Positions 46,205 to 55,588 of a stretch of 64,000 nt of DNA are shown one piece after another. Below the pieces are notes generated by a model. It did no database searches. It worked only from the letters and a program-made list of their open reading frames with translations, and had not been told where the DNA came from. Both the position numbers and the translations under genes were made by a program. Source of the DNA: Streptomyces sp. NRRL S-340 (GTDB taxonomy: Bacteria > Actinomycetota > Actinomycetes > Streptomycetales > Streptomycetaceae); the NCBI RefSeq assembly GCF_000720185.1, contig NZ_JOIY01000001.1, positions 1 to 64,000 of the forward strand. Reading direction: 5' to 3'. Position 1 is the first letter of the stretch; each line of letters begins with the position of its first letter.

Positions 46205-46876
46205 TCAGCCGTGGCCGCCGGCCCGGACCAGACCCGTCTCGTAGGCGAGGACCACCACCTGTACGCGGTCGCGCAGGCCCAGTTTGGTGAGGATGCGGCC
46301 CACATGGGTCTTCACCGTGGCCTCGGACAGCACCAGCCGGGCGGCGATCTCCCCGTTGGACAGGCCCTGCGCGACCAGGATCATCACCTCGCGCTCGCGC
46401 TCGGTGAGCCGCTGCAGCTCCTTGTGCCGGGGCTCCTGACCGCCCGCGGGCAGCATCGGGGCGAACCGGTCGAGCAGGCGGCGCGTGGTGGAGGGCGCCA
46501 CCACGGCGTCACCGCTGTGCACGGCGCGGATCGCGGCGAGCAGGTCACCGGGCGGCACGTCCTTGAGCATGAACCCGGAGGCGCCCGCCTTCAGCCCGGA
46601 GAAGGCGTACTCGTCGAGGTCGAAGGTGGTCAGGATCAGCACCTTGGGCGGATTCGGCTCCGAGCAGATGCGGCGGGTGGTCTCCACTCCGTCCAGCTTC
46701 GGCATGCGCACGTCCATCAGCACCACGTCGACCGCGGTGGCCCGCAGCACCTGGAGGGCCTCCACGCCGTCACCCGCCTCGGCGACGACCTCCATGTCCG
46801 GCTGGGCGGCGAGCACCATCCGGAATCCGGTGCGCAGCAGCACCTGGTCGTCGACGAGCATCACGCGGATCGTCAT
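46205..46876 (-). CDS. NarL/LuxR-type response regulator
   Basis: 223 residues. Receiver with DD (9-10), phosphoacceptor Asp55 (LMDVRMPK) and Lys in MLKDVPP; C-terminal LuxR helix-turn-helix LTEREREVMILVAQGLSNGEIAARL with VLSEATVKTHVGRIL. ATG 46876 follows GAGGA. Partner of the histidine kinase encoded just upstream on the same strand. Targets unknown. Confidence 0.94.
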   Translation of the reverse strand: MTIRVMLVDDQVLLRTGFRMVLAAQPDMEVVAEAGDGVEALQVLRATAVDVVLMDVRMPKLDGVETTRRICSEPNPPKVLILTTFDLDEYAFSGLKAGASGFMLKDVPPGDLLAAIRAVHSGDAVVAPSTTRRLLDRFAPMLPAGGQEPRHKELQRLTEREREVMILVAQGLSNGEIAARLVLSEATVKTHVGRILTKLGLRDRVQVVVLAYETGLVRAGGHG

Positions 46877-47014
46877 GGGGGTCCTCTTCCGTCAAGTGGG
46901 GCAGCGGGCGGGCGGCGCAGGGCCGGGGGCGGTGGCGGTGGCGGTGGGCGGGGCGGCTGGTCGGAGCGGGTGTGAGGCGTGCCGGCCGGGGCGCGCGTCG
47001 GCGTCGGTGCGCCG

Positions 47015-48220
47015 TCAGTGCGCCGGCTTGAGCGGCAACAGCGCACTGATACGGAAGCCTCCACCGGGGCGCGGCCCCGCGTCCAGCGTGCCGCCGACCA
47101 TACCCACGCGCTCTCGCATCCCGATCAGGCCGTGCCCCTGTCCGTCGGCGCCGCCCTCCTCGTACAGCTCGTGCGGGGCGCCCTTGCCGTCGTCCTCGAC
47201 GAGCAGCCCGAGGCCGTCGTCGAAGTACACCAGGCGCACGCTCGCACCCGCGTTCGGGCCGCCGTGCTTGCGGGTGTTGGTGAGCGCCTCCTGCACGATG
47301 CGGTACGCGGTCAGCTCGACGCCGCTGGGCAGCGGACGCGGCGTCCCCTCGACCCGGAAGTCGACCGGCAGGCCGGAGCCCCGGCACTGCTCGACCAGGT
47401 CCTCGATCTGCTCGGCGTTGGGCTGCGGGACGTACTCGCCGCCCTCCTGGTGCTCGCCGGTGCGCAGCACGCCCAGCAGTCGGCGCATCTCGGCGAGGGC
47501 CTGGCGGCCGGTGGAGGAGATGGTCTCCAGGGCCTTCCTGGCCTGGTCGGGCGCGGCGTCCATGACGTAGGCGGCGCCGTCGGCCTGCACCACCATCACC
47601 GACACGTTGTGGGCGACCACGTCGTGCAGCTCGCGCGCGATACGGGCGCGCTCGGCGGCGACCGCTACCTTGGCCTGCGCCTCGCGCTCCTTCTCCAGGC
47701 GGGCGGCCCGCTCCTCCAGTTGCGCGAAGTAGGCGCGGCGGGTGCGCATGGAGTCGCCGAGCACCCAGGCCAGGACGAACGGCACGGTGGTGAAGATCGC
47801 TATCGCGACATTGCCCGCGGCGCTGGAGTGCTGCTCGGGCCAGCGGATCTGCGCGAGCGTCGCCGCGCTCATCCCGCCGGCCAGGGCGAACCGGGAGGCC
47901 CAGCGGGCACCGATCGCGGCGACCGTGTAGATGATCACCAGCATGGCGAAGTCGCCGACCGTCGTCTCGATGTCCAGCACGAGCTGCGCCGCGCCGGTCG
48001 CCGCCGCCAGCAGCACCATCTTCTCCGGCATGCGGCGGCGCAGCGCGACCACCACGCTCAGCACGGCGGAGACCGCCAGCGCCGCGGGGACCGATCCGTG
48101 GTGGCCCGGCGTCCCGTCGACACTCACCGCGCCCAGGCCGGAGAACCCGAGCAGGACGAGGGCCCAGAAGCCGTCGACCCATGCCGGGTGCCTGCGGAGA
48201 AAGTCATAGAGACGCTGCAC
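47015..48220 (-). CDS. sensor histidine kinase (HisKA_3 / NarL-partner type)
   Basis: 401 residues. Four to five hydrophobic segments in the first 170 residues form the sensor; then the HisKA_3 dimerisation helix RARIARELHDVVAHNVSVM with the phosphorylated His, and an ATPase with EALTNTRKHGG, DDGKGAPHE and GHGLIGMRERV. There is no large extracellular domain, so it probably senses within the membrane. GTG 48220 is preferred over ATG 48253 because TACTCT (48233-48228) lies 7 nt upstream of the GTG and inside the longer frame. The downstream response regulator begins 138 bp away. Confidence 0.9.
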   Translation of the reverse strand: MQRLYDFLRRHPAWVDGFWALVLLGFSGLGAVSVDGTPGHHGSVPAALAVSAVLSVVVALRRRMPEKMVLLAAATGAAQLVLDIETTVGDFAMLVIIYTVAAIGARWASRFALAGGMSAATLAQIRWPEQHSSAAGNVAIAIFTTVPFVLAWVLGDSMRTRRAYFAQLEERAARLEKEREAQAKVAVAAERARIARELHDVVAHNVSVMVVQADGAAYVMDAAPDQARKALETISSTGRQALAEMRRLLGVLRTGEHQEGGEYVPQPNAEQIEDLVEQCRGSGLPVDFRVEGTPRPLPSGVELTAYRIVQEALTNTRKHGGPNAGASVRLVYFDDGLGLLVEDDGKGAPHELYEEGGADGQGHGLIGMRERVGMVGGTLDAGPRPGGGFRISALLPLKPAH

Positions 48221-48338
48221 GTAACCCAGAGTAGGGAAGTGTGATAGGTGCATGGGTCAACCGGAGGGCCGATCCGCGCTCCCTCGGCGTACTCCGCAAG
48301 GTGGAGGCCGTGATCACCTGTACGCCTAGTCTGGCGGG

Positions 48339-49424
48339 GTGGCGGACGACACGAGGGCGGACGAATGGCGCGGCTGGCGCGCGGCGGCCCAGGACGCCCT
48401 GTACGGGCCGGGCGGCTTCTACCGGCGGCCCGAGGGGCCGGCCGGGCACTTCCGTACGTCGGTGCACGCCTCGCCGCTGTTCGCGACGGCCGTGGCGCGA
48501 CTGCTGTGCCGGGTCGACGAGGTGCTCGGGCACCCGGCGGTGCTCGGGTTCGTGGACATGGCGGCGGGGCGCGGGGAACTGGCCGCCGGGGTGCTGGCGG
48601 CGCTGCCCGCGCGGGTGGCCTCCCGCGCGCGCGTGCACGCCGTCGAGATCGCCGCACGGCCGGACGGGCTCGATCACCGGATCGAGTGGCTGAGCGAACC
48701 GCCCCGGCGGGTCACCGGTCTGCTGTTCGCCAACGAGTGGCTGGACAACGTGCCCGTGGAGGTGGCGGAAGTGGACTCCGCGGGCGTGCCCCGGCGCGTG
48801 CTCGTACGCCGGGACGGGGCGCAGCGGCTCGGGGAGCCGGTGACGGGCGCGGACGCCCGGTGGCTGGCCCGGTGGTGGCCGCTGCCCTGCGAGCAGGGAT
48901 GGCGGGCGGAGATCGGCCTGCCCCGGGACGACGCCTGGGCCGGGGCCGTCTCGTGCGTGGAGCGGGGCCTGGCGGTCGCCGTGGACTACGCGCACGTGGC
49001 GGGCGCCCGGCCGCCGTTCGGCACCCTCACGGGGTTCCGCGAGGGACGGGAGACCGGGCCCGTGCCGGACGGTTCCTGCGACATCACGGCGCACGTCGCC
49101 CTGGACGCGTGCGCCGCGCACACGCCCCCGGAGCCGGACGCGCCGGGCGCGTCCGACCGCGCACGGTCGCTCCCGCCCGCGCGCCTGCTCACGCAGCGCG
49201 CTGCACTGCGCGCCCTCGGTATCACCGGCGCACGCCCCCCGCTCACCCTCGCCTCCACGCGCCCCGCGGAGTACGTGCGCGCCCTGGCGAGCGCCGGGGA
49301 GGCCGCGGAACTCACCGCGGCGGGCGGTCTCGGCGACTTCGGCTGGCTGCTGCAGCCGGTGGGCCTCCCGGAGGCGGACGCGGCGGCCCTACTTGTCGAT
49401 GTCCCCGACGACGAAGAACATTGA
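48339..49424 (+). CDS. MidA/NDUFAF7-like SAM-dependent methyltransferase
   Basis: 361 residues. The family pattern is seen in order: [24 protein letters not shown] at 25-48 (quoted as GGFYRRPEG and [13 protein letters not shown]), SAM-binding DMAAGRGE at 73-80, and [10 protein letters not shown] at 131-140. In mitochondria and some bacteria this family methylates an arginine of the complex I 49-kDa (NuoD) subunit. GTG 48339 has TAGTCT (48327-48332) 6 nt upstream, predicting a leaderless mRNA. Its 3' end overlaps the convergent nuoD-like gene by 36 bp. Confidence 0.8.
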   Translation: MADDTRADEWRGWRAAAQDALYGPGGFYRRPEGPAGHFRTSVHASPLFATAVARLLCRVDEVLGHPAVLGFVDMAAGRGELAAGVLAALPARVASRARVHAVEIAARPDGLDHRIEWLSEPPRRVTGLLFANEWLDNVPVEVAEVDSAGVPRRVLVRRDGAQRLGEPVTGADARWLARWWPLPCEQGWRAEIGLPRDDAWAGAVSCVERGLAVAVDYAHVAGARPPFGTLTGFREGRETGPVPDGSCDITAHVALDACAAHTPPEPDAPGASDRARSLPPARLLTQRAALRALGITGARPPLTLASTRPAEYVRALASAGEAAELTAAGGLGDFGWLLQPVGLPEADAAALLVDVPDDEEH

Positions 49425-50540
49425 CCCCAGGATCGCCACCATGTCCGCCACCAGCGTGCCCGGCAGCAGCTCGGTGAGGGCCTGGATGTTGTTGTACGAC
49501 GCCGAGCGCAGCTTCAGCCGGTACGGCGTCTTCTCACCCTTGCTGACCAGGTAGTAGCCGTTGATGCCGAGCGGGTTCTCGGTCCAGGCGTAGGTGTGCC
49601 CCTCGGGCGCCTTGAGGACCTTGGGGAGCCGCTGGTTGACCGGCCCCGGCTCCAGGGCGGCCAGCCGGTCCAGGCAGGCGTCGGCGAGGTCGAGGGCGTT
49701 GTGGGTCTGCTCCAGCAGGCACTCGAAACGGGCCAGGCAGTCGCCCTCCTGCCGGGTGACCACCTTCAGGACGTCCGTCAGCTCCCCGTACGCCAGGTAC
49801 GGCTCGTCGCGGCGCAGGTCGAGGTCGACCCCCGAGGCGCGCGCGATCGGCCCGCTCACTCCGTAGGCGTGCACGGCCTGCGGCGTCAGCGCGCCCACGC
49901 CCCGCGTGCGCCCCCGGAAGATCTCGTTGCCGAGCACCAGGTCGTCGAAGACGTCCATGCGCGAGCGCACGGCGGCCACGGCGGCACGCGCGCGCGTGGA
50001 CCACCCGGCCGGCAGGTCCTCCTTCAGGCCCCCCACCCGGTTGAACATGTAGTGCATCCGGCCACCGGAGACCTCCTCCATGACGTTCTGCAGGACCTCG
50101 CGCTCCCGGAACGCGTAGAAGACCGGCGTGATGCCGCCCAGCTCCAGCGGGTAGGAGCCGAGGAACATCAGGTGGTTCAGCACCCGGTTCAGCTCCGCGA
50201 GCAGCGTGCGCGTCCACACCGCGCGGGGAGGCACCTCCATGCCGAGCATCCGCTCCACGGCGAGGACCACGCCCAGCTCGTTGGAGAACGCCGACAGCCA
50301 GTCGTGGCGGTTGGCGAGCATGATGATCTGCCGGTAGTCCCGCGCCTCGAACAGCTTCTCCGCACCGCGGTGCATGTAACCGATCACGGGCTCCGCGCGC
50401 ATGATGCGCTCGCCGTCCAGCACCAGCTTCAGCCGCAGCACACCGTGCGTGGACGGGTGCTGGGGCCCGATGTTGAGCACCATGTCGGTGCTCTCCGCGG
50501 CACCGCCGATCCCGACCATGGTCTCCGTCGTGGGAGTCAT
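49389..50540 (-). CDS. nuoD2: orphan NADH dehydrogenase subunit D (NuoD-like)
   Basis: 383 residues, somewhat shorter than operon-encoded NuoD (about 440) because the N-terminus is trimmed. Family motifs are intact: [41 protein letters not shown], and the C-terminal ending [12 protein letters not shown]. No other nuo gene is near, so it is separate from the main complex I operon. It may be an alternative subunit, or part of a smaller quinone-reducing module. ATG 50540 follows GGGGAGACTGGGG. It shares a 31-bp divergent intergenic space with the PH-domain gene. Confidence 0.9.
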   Translation of the reverse strand: MTPTTETMVGIGGAAESTDMVLNIGPQHPSTHGVLRLKLVLDGERIMRAEPVIGYMHRGAEKLFEARDYRQIIMLANRHDWLSAFSNELGVVLAVERMLGMEVPPRAVWTRTLLAELNRVLNHLMFLGSYPLELGGITPVFYAFREREVLQNVMEEVSGGRMHYMFNRVGGLKEDLPAGWSTRARAAVAAVRSRMDVFDDLVLGNEIFRGRTRGVGALTPQAVHAYGVSGPIARASGVDLDLRRDEPYLAYGELTDVLKVVTRQEGDCLARFECLLEQTHNALDLADACLDRLAALEPGPVNQRLPKVLKAPEGHTYAWTENPLGINGYYLVSKGEKTPYRLKLRSASYNNIQALTELLPGTLVADMVAILGSMFFVVGDIDK

Positions 50541-50571
50541 GGCCCCAGTCTCCCCTACGTACGCTTGCCCC

Positions 50572-51075
50572 ATGGAAACGGGGAGCCCGGACAACGACCG
50601 GACGGCGGGGGACGAGACGGTGTGGAACGCGCTGCCGCCCGGCCTGCTGCGGATGCGCCGGATGCTGCTGGTGGTGTGGCTGGGCACGGCCGCCGTGGCC
50701 GCCGCGACGGTGCCCGGCGCCCTGGCCGGTCCGGTGTGGTCGGCGTTCGCGGTGCTGCCCCTCGCCCTGCTGGCCTGGGGCTGGGTGCTGCTGGGGCGCA
50801 ACTGGCGCTCCTGGCGGTACGCCGAGCGCGCCGACGACCTGCTGATCAGCCGGGGCGTGCTGTGGCGTGAGGAGACGGTCGTGCCGTACGGGCGGATGCA
50901 GCTGGTCGAGGTCACCTCCGGGCCAGTCGAACGGCACTTCCGCCTGGCCACCGTGCAACTGCACACGGCCGCCGCCGCCACCGACGCGACCATCCCCGGC
51001 CTCGACCCGGCCGAGGCGGAGCGGCTGCGCGACCGGCTCACCGAGCTGGGCGAGGCCCGATCGGCGGGACTGTGA
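50572..51075 (+). CDS. bacterial PH-domain membrane protein (YdbS-like)
   Basis: 167 residues. Two close membrane helices (about 28-70) precede one bacterial PH-like domain (bPH2): [23 protein letters not shown]. Such proteins act as pairs with a larger YdbT protein; the next gene is exactly that, overlapping by 4 nt. Their function is poorly known; in Bacillus the pair gives resistance to certain bacteriocins. ATG 50572 has TACGCT (50560-50565) 6 nt upstream: leaderless start. Confidence 0.85.
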   Translation: METGSPDNDRTAGDETVWNALPPGLLRMRRMLLVVWLGTAAVAAATVPGALAGPVWSAFAVLPLALLAWGWVLLGRNWRSWRYAERADDLLISRGVLWREETVVPYGRMQLVEVTSGPVERHFRLATVQLHTAAAATDATIPGLDPAEAERLRDRLTELGEARSAGL

Positions 51076-52679
51076 CGGCGGCGGGGGGCGGGGAGCCCGG
51101 CAGCGGGGACCGGGCGGACGCACCGGCCGACGAGCCCGCGGCCGCCGGTCCGGCCGCCTCCACGGCCGCACCCGCCGCGGAGTCCGTCGGCGGCCCGGGC
51201 GGCACGAAGTCCGGAAAACCGGTCGGCGGATCCGGCGGCGGCCCGGCCGGGGGGCCGTCCGCCGGTGAGCGGCGGCTGCACCCCGTGACACCGCTGCGCC
51301 GGGCGTGGGCACCGGTCGCCGTGCTCGCCGGCTGGGCCGTGCACGACCCCGGACAGGCGCACCAGCAGCTGACCCGGCTCACGACCGCCTGGCTGCTGAC
51401 CGGGCTCGCGGCGCTCGTCGGGGCCGCCGCCCTCTACGGGTTCCTGTCCTGGTGGTTCACGCACTTCGCGGTGACCGACACCGAACTGCGCATACGCACC
51501 GGGCTGTTGTTCCGCCGCACCGCGCACATCCGGCTGGAGCGCATCCAGGCCGTCGACGTCACCCGGCCGCTGCTCGCTCGGGTCGCGGGCGTGGCCAAGC
51601 TGAAACTCGACGTCGTCGGAACCGACAAGAAGGACGAACTCGCCTTCCTCGGCGAGGAGGACGCCCGCGCCCTGCGCGCCGAACTCCTCGCCCGGGCTGC
51701 CGGCTTCACCCCCGAGGCCGCGCGGGAGGTCGGCGAGGCGCCCGCGCGGGAGCTCGTCCGTGTCCCCGCGCGCGTGATAGCGGTCTCGCTGCTGCTGATC
51801 GGCGCGACCTGGGGATCCCTGGTCGCCGCCCTCGTCGTGCCGTCCCTGCTGTGGCTGGCCACCCACAGCCTGTGGACGGTGCTGGCCACCGCCCTGCCCC
51901 TGCTCGGCGGGGCCGTGACGAGCAGCGTGGGACGCTTCGTGGCCGCCTACGACTGGACGGTGAGCGAGTCGCCCGACGGGCTGCGCATCGACCGGGGCCT
52001 GCTGGACCGCACCCACGAGACGGTGCCGCCGGGACGGGTGCAGACCGTACGGATCGTGGAGCCGCTGCTGTGGCGGTGCTGGAGGTCGCCCGCGCCGGAC
52101 GGCACGGGGCGCGGGCGCGGCTGGGTCCGGGTGGAACTGGACGTGGCCGGATCGTCGAACTCCGTGCTGCTGCCGGTGGCGCCGCGGGAGATCGCCGAGT
52201 CGGTGATCGCGCGGGTGCTGCCGGGCGTGACGGTGCCGGAGACCGGCTCGCTGGCCCGGCCGCGCCAAAGCGCCCGCTGGTGCGCGCCGGTGCGGTGGAG
52301 GGGGTACGGAGTCGCCGCCACCGACGCGGTGTTCGCGGCCCGGCACGGACTGCTGCGGCGCCGGCTCGCGCTGGTCCCGCACGCCAAGGTGCAGAGCGTA
52401 CGGCTCACCCAGGGGCCCTGGAAGCGGCTGTGGAAGGTCGCCGACGTGCACGTGGACACGGGCGCGAACAAGACCGTGACGGCACGGCTGCGGGACGCGG
52501 AGGAGGCGGCGGGGCTGCTGCGGGCGCAGGCCGAACGGTCACGGACGGGACGCCGCGGCGCCCGGCCGGACCGGTGGATGGCCCGGAACACGGCAAGGAC
52601 AGAGGCCGGGGCCGGGACCGGGACCGGGATCCAGACCGGGACCGGGACCCAGACCGGGACCGACACCGGGCAGCGGTAA
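51072..52679 (+). CDS. bacterial PH-domain membrane protein (YdbT-like)
   Basis: 535 residues. A disordered Ala/Gly/Pro-rich N-terminus of 65 residues is followed by two membrane helix pairs (about 75-130 and 228-282) and three bPH2 domains with the repeated pattern (L/V)[28 protein letters not shown], and [13 protein letters not shown]. The C-terminus ends in Gly/Thr dipeptide repeats. GTG 51072 overlaps the stop of the YdbS-like gene (GTGA), so the two are translationally coupled. Confidence 0.87.
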   Translation: MTAAGGGEPGSGDRADAPADEPAAAGPAASTAAPAAESVGGPGGTKSGKPVGGSGGGPAGGPSAGERRLHPVTPLRRAWAPVAVLAGWAVHDPGQAHQQLTRLTTAWLLTGLAALVGAAALYGFLSWWFTHFAVTDTELRIRTGLLFRRTAHIRLERIQAVDVTRPLLARVAGVAKLKLDVVGTDKKDELAFLGEEDARALRAELLARAAGFTPEAAREVGEAPARELVRVPARVIAVSLLLIGATWGSLVAALVVPSLLWLATHSLWTVLATALPLLGGAVTSSVGRFVAAYDWTVSESPDGLRIDRGLLDRTHETVPPGRVQTVRIVEPLLWRCWRSPAPDGTGRGRGWVRVELDVAGSSNSVLLPVAPREIAESVIARVLPGVTVPETGSLARPRQSARWCAPVRWRGYGVAATDAVFAARHGLLRRRLALVPHAKVQSVRLTQGPWKRLWKVADVHVDTGANKTVTARLRDAEEAAGLLRAQAERSRTGRRGARPDRWMARNTARTEAGAGTGTGIQTGTGTQTGTDTGQR

Positions 52680-52709
52680 GGGGCGTGGCCCCTTGTGCCA
52701 CGCCCCTTA
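52677..52709. terminator. terminator after the PH-domain operon
   Basis: A 13-bp perfect stem (52677-52689 with 52697-52709) whose first bases are the TAA stop codon of the YdbT-like gene. It also faces the end of the convergent gene at 52783. Confidence 0.88.
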
Positions 52710-52782
52710 CCGTTTCTCTCCTGCTCGCTCCCGCTCCCTGCGGCCGTGCGGCTTCCTCGCTGTCCGCGCCGTCCGCGTCCTC

Positions 52783-54036
52783 TCAGGACACCGCGGTGCG
52801 CAGGCCCTGGAGGTCGATCTGTTCCGTCTCGTCGTGGGCGGTCAGGTCGATGACCTGCCCGGCGGCAGGGGCCTCGGTGTCCTCGCCGGCCGGCTTGTCC
52901 GCGGTCTCCGCCCCGGCCTCGGCTCCTGCCCCGGCCTCTGCTTCGGCCTTGTGCAGCGCGAGGGCTTCCGGGCCGACGACGTCGGCGAGGTCCTCGTTCT
53001 GGACGGCTTCCAGGGCGGCGGGCGGCGCACCCTTCTTGGCGCCGAAGAAGTCGAACCCGCCCTCGGTCACCGGACGCCGGGCGGGCGCGGGGGGCACGAC
53101 GGCCACGGCGGTCGGCACGGCGTAGTGGCCGGCGGGCTGCCGGACCGGACCGCCCGGCACGGCCCCCGCCGAACCGCCCGCCTCGGACTTCCCCTGCGGA
53201 TCGTCCTCCCGCGCGGGAGCTGCTTCATGGCCGGCGGCCTCGGCGGACGCCGTCGTGCGGGCGGCCCCGGCGGCTGCCTCCGTCTTCGCGGCCGCGTGTT
53301 CCGTGCGGCCGCCTTCCGCGCCGAACCGCGCCAGCGCGGCCACGGCCCGCGCGAACAGCTCCGAGCCCTCGGGGGAGAACACGGCGGGAGCCACGGCCGC
53401 CGGCACCTCCTCCGCGGAACCGGCCTCGGCGGACCCGTCCCGCACCGGACCGGCCCCCACCGGACCGGCGTCCGCGGACCCGCCCTGCGCGGACCCGGTC
53501 CCGGCGGAGCCCGCCTCCGCGGACCCGCCCTGCGCGGACGCGGCCCGGCTCGGGGCCGCCGGCAGCGCGGGCAGGTCGGCCCCGGCCTCCAGCTCCAGCA
53601 GGCGGCGGCCCTCCAGCGCGCTCGCACGCTCGGTCTCGGCCGTGGCGTACCGCCGCAGCAGCGCCGCGTGCTCGTTGCGCAGCCGCGCCAGTTCCGACCG
53701 CTTGGCCCGCAGCTTCTGGTCCAGGCGCGCCCGCAGTTCGCGCGACTCCTCGAGGTCCGACTCGAGTTCGGCGACGCGTTCCTCGAAGCGCCACTCGTCG
53801 CTCGCCCGCGCGCGCGTGAGGTCGGCCACCTTGCGGCCCGCCTGGGTGTCCCAGCGGCGCAGGACGACCGCACCGGCGACCGCCGTCACCGCGGCGGCCG
53901 CCGCGAGGGAGCGCAGGACCACCGGTGCCGTGAACATCCAGGGGCCCACGGCGCAGACGAGGGAGACGCCGGCGATCGCCGAGGGAGGCAACAGCCTGTG
54001 CAGGGGAGGGGAATGGCGGTGACGTCCACGTGGCAT
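52783..54036 (-). CDS. membrane protein with long coiled coil, function unknown
   Basis: 417 residues from ATG 54036. Two N-terminal membrane helices (about 18-62) precede a charged coiled coil of about 75 residues (RFEERVAELESDLEESREL, RSELARLRNEHAALLRRYA). A 100-residue Ala/Gly/Ser/Glu low-complexity stretch, encoded by visible DNA repeats around 53400-53550, leads to a small ordered tail (GGFDFFGAKKGAP, AQ-rich, ending IDLTAHDETEQIDLQGLRTAVS). The plan suggests a membrane-tethered scaffold. No homologous function known to me. Confidence 0.75.
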   Translation of the reverse strand: MPRGRHRHSPPLHRLLPPSAIAGVSLVCAVGPWMFTAPVVLRSLAAAAAVTAVAGAVVLRRWDTQAGRKVADLTRARASDEWRFEERVAELESDLEESRELRARLDQKLRAKRSELARLRNEHAALLRRYATAETERASALEGRRLLELEAGADLPALPAAPSRAASAQGGSAEAGSAGTGSAQGGSADAGPVGAGPVRDGSAEAGSAEEVPAAVAPAVFSPEGSELFARAVAALARFGAEGGRTEHAAAKTEAAAGAARTTASAEAAGHEAAPAREDDPQGKSEAGGSAGAVPGGPVRQPAGHYAVPTAVAVVPPAPARRPVTEGGFDFFGAKKGAPPAALEAVQNEDLADVVGPEALALHKAEAEAGAGAEAGAETADKPAGEDTEAPAAGQVIDLTAHDETEQIDLQGLRTAVS

Positions 54037-54260
54037 GGCCAGAAACTTACCGCGCGTAGGCGAATCGTGGTGGGCCGCCCCGCAAAAAGGCGGCCGTACC
54101 GAAACCTTCACAGGGCATCAGGAGTTCCCCTTCCGCATCCGTGCCCGCGCACAACCGAGTTCCGCCCCGGCACAACGCGGAGTCCGGCCGAACTCCGGAT
54201 CCTTTTCAAGATCATTTCCGGCATCCTCCACTCCCTCGCGAAGATCGCTCCCGCCCGGTC

Positions 54261-55385
54261 TCAGCGCTCGGCCAGCCGCGCGCTGATCCACTGCAGGCTC
54301 GCCGGGATCTCCCGCTTCCAGGTGTTGAAGTTGTGACCGCCGCTGCCCAGGATGATCGACGAGATACGGGTCTTGTTCGTCGCCTTGACCGCGTCTATGA
54401 ACTTCAGCGTGGACTTGTAGTTGGACTCGCCCTGCCGGCTGCTGGTGACGAGCAGGGAAGTGTCCGGAGCCGGCAGATGCTTGATGCTCCAGCCGAGGTC
54501 GGCACGATTCTTCAGATTCTTGTCGCCCTGGAAGAGATCACCCGTCGTGGGGTCGATCGGCGCCTTGTAGTAAGGCGACAGACCCACCCCCGCGCCGTAC
54601 ACCGCGGGATAGTGCATGGCGATTTTCAGCGCGCAGTAACCGCCCGTGGAATCACCGATGACACCCCAGCCGCCCGGCTTCCTGTCCACCCGGTAGTGGG
54701 CGCCCACCGCGTCCGGGAGATCACGGCCGAAGAACTTCTCGGTCTGCGGGCCGCCCGGGATGTCCACGCACTCGGTGTCGCGCGGCGGCGCCACCGTCGG
54801 CCGCAGCATCACCAGGATCATCGGCTGCATCCGGCCCTCCTTGGCCAGCTGCTGCGCCGTGCGCGGGTAGTTCAGCTTGCTGATGAGCGCCTGGGCGGTG
54901 CCCGGGTAGCCGGTGAGGACGACGGCCGCGGGGAACGTGCGCGTGCGGTACTGCGGCTGGAAGTACTCCGGCGGCAGGTAGATGAAGGCGGGCGAGGCGA
55001 TGTGGGACGTACGCCCCACGACGTCGACCTTCTGTATCTGCCCGGTCAGCTGCGGCCGGGATCCGCCGGCCAGCTGCACCTGCTGGGTGCCCACCACCCG
55101 CAGCGGGCCGGTCGAGCCGCTCGCCGCGTGGTCGACGACGACACCCTGGTCGGTCTCCTGGCCGAACAGGTCGGCCCAGCTCGCGTAGAAGCCGAAGGCC
55201 TGGTTGGCGGCCAGGCCGACGCAGGCGAAGATCGCCGCCTGTGTGACCAGCAGGATGCCGACCCGCCCGCTGACCGACGGCCAGCTGCGCCGCGCCAGAC
55301 GTGGCCACAGCCACACCGTGGCGACGAACAGCAGTACGGCGAACAGCACCGCCAGTACCAGCACCTTCTTGCTCGTGAGACCCAT
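54261..55385 (-). CDS. membrane-anchored esterase-family (PF00756-type) alpha/beta hydrolase
   Basis: 374 residues. Two N-terminal membrane helices (about 8-27 and 42-60), then an extracytoplasmic hydrolase. The nucleophile is Ser246 in GVIGDSTGGYCA; a late GSGGHNFNTWKRE carries the catalytic His. The fold group includes mycobacterial antigen 85 and esterase D, but the substrate here is unknown. ATG 55385 follows AGGAAAGAG. It is divergent from the MprF-like gene, a pairing that suggests a role in lipids or the envelope. Confidence 0.85.
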   Translation of the reverse strand: MGLTSKKVLVLAVLFAVLLFVATVWLWPRLARRSWPSVSGRVGILLVTQAAIFACVGLAANQAFGFYASWADLFGQETDQGVVVDHAASGSTGPLRVVGTQQVQLAGGSRPQLTGQIQKVDVVGRTSHIASPAFIYLPPEYFQPQYRTRTFPAAVVLTGYPGTAQALISKLNYPRTAQQLAKEGRMQPMILVMLRPTVAPPRDTECVDIPGGPQTEKFFGRDLPDAVGAHYRVDRKPGGWGVIGDSTGGYCALKIAMHYPAVYGAGVGLSPYYKAPIDPTTGDLFQGDKNLKNRADLGWSIKHLPAPDTSLLVTSSRQGESNYKSTLKFIDAVKATNKTRISSIILGSGGHNFNTWKREIPASLQWISARLAER

Positions 55386-55489
55386 GAGCTCTTTCCTGCC
55401 TGCACTCGATGCCCGGCCCGCCGGCACCTCCTTGGCGCGAGCTTGCCCCGGGCTTTCCCTGGCCTTTGACCCGGATTCCGGGTGGGGAG

Positions 55490-55517
55490 TGAACCTTCCT
55501 CCCCCAGACACCGTCCT
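55490..55517 (+). promoter_or_regulatory. SigE-type promoter upstream of the MprF-like gene
   Basis: TGAACC (55490-55495), a 16-nt spacer and CGTCCT (55512-55517) match the AAC/TC pattern recalled for SigE promoters in S. coelicolor (GGAACC-N15/16-CGTC). The start point would be near 55525, giving a leader of about 65 nt to the ATG at 55589. Confidence 0.55.
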
Positions 55518-55588
55518 AGAGGGCGCAATGTCGCCGGATGCCCGGATCGGCACCGGATTCAAGGTCTCTCGCAGAACTATGGGATGCG

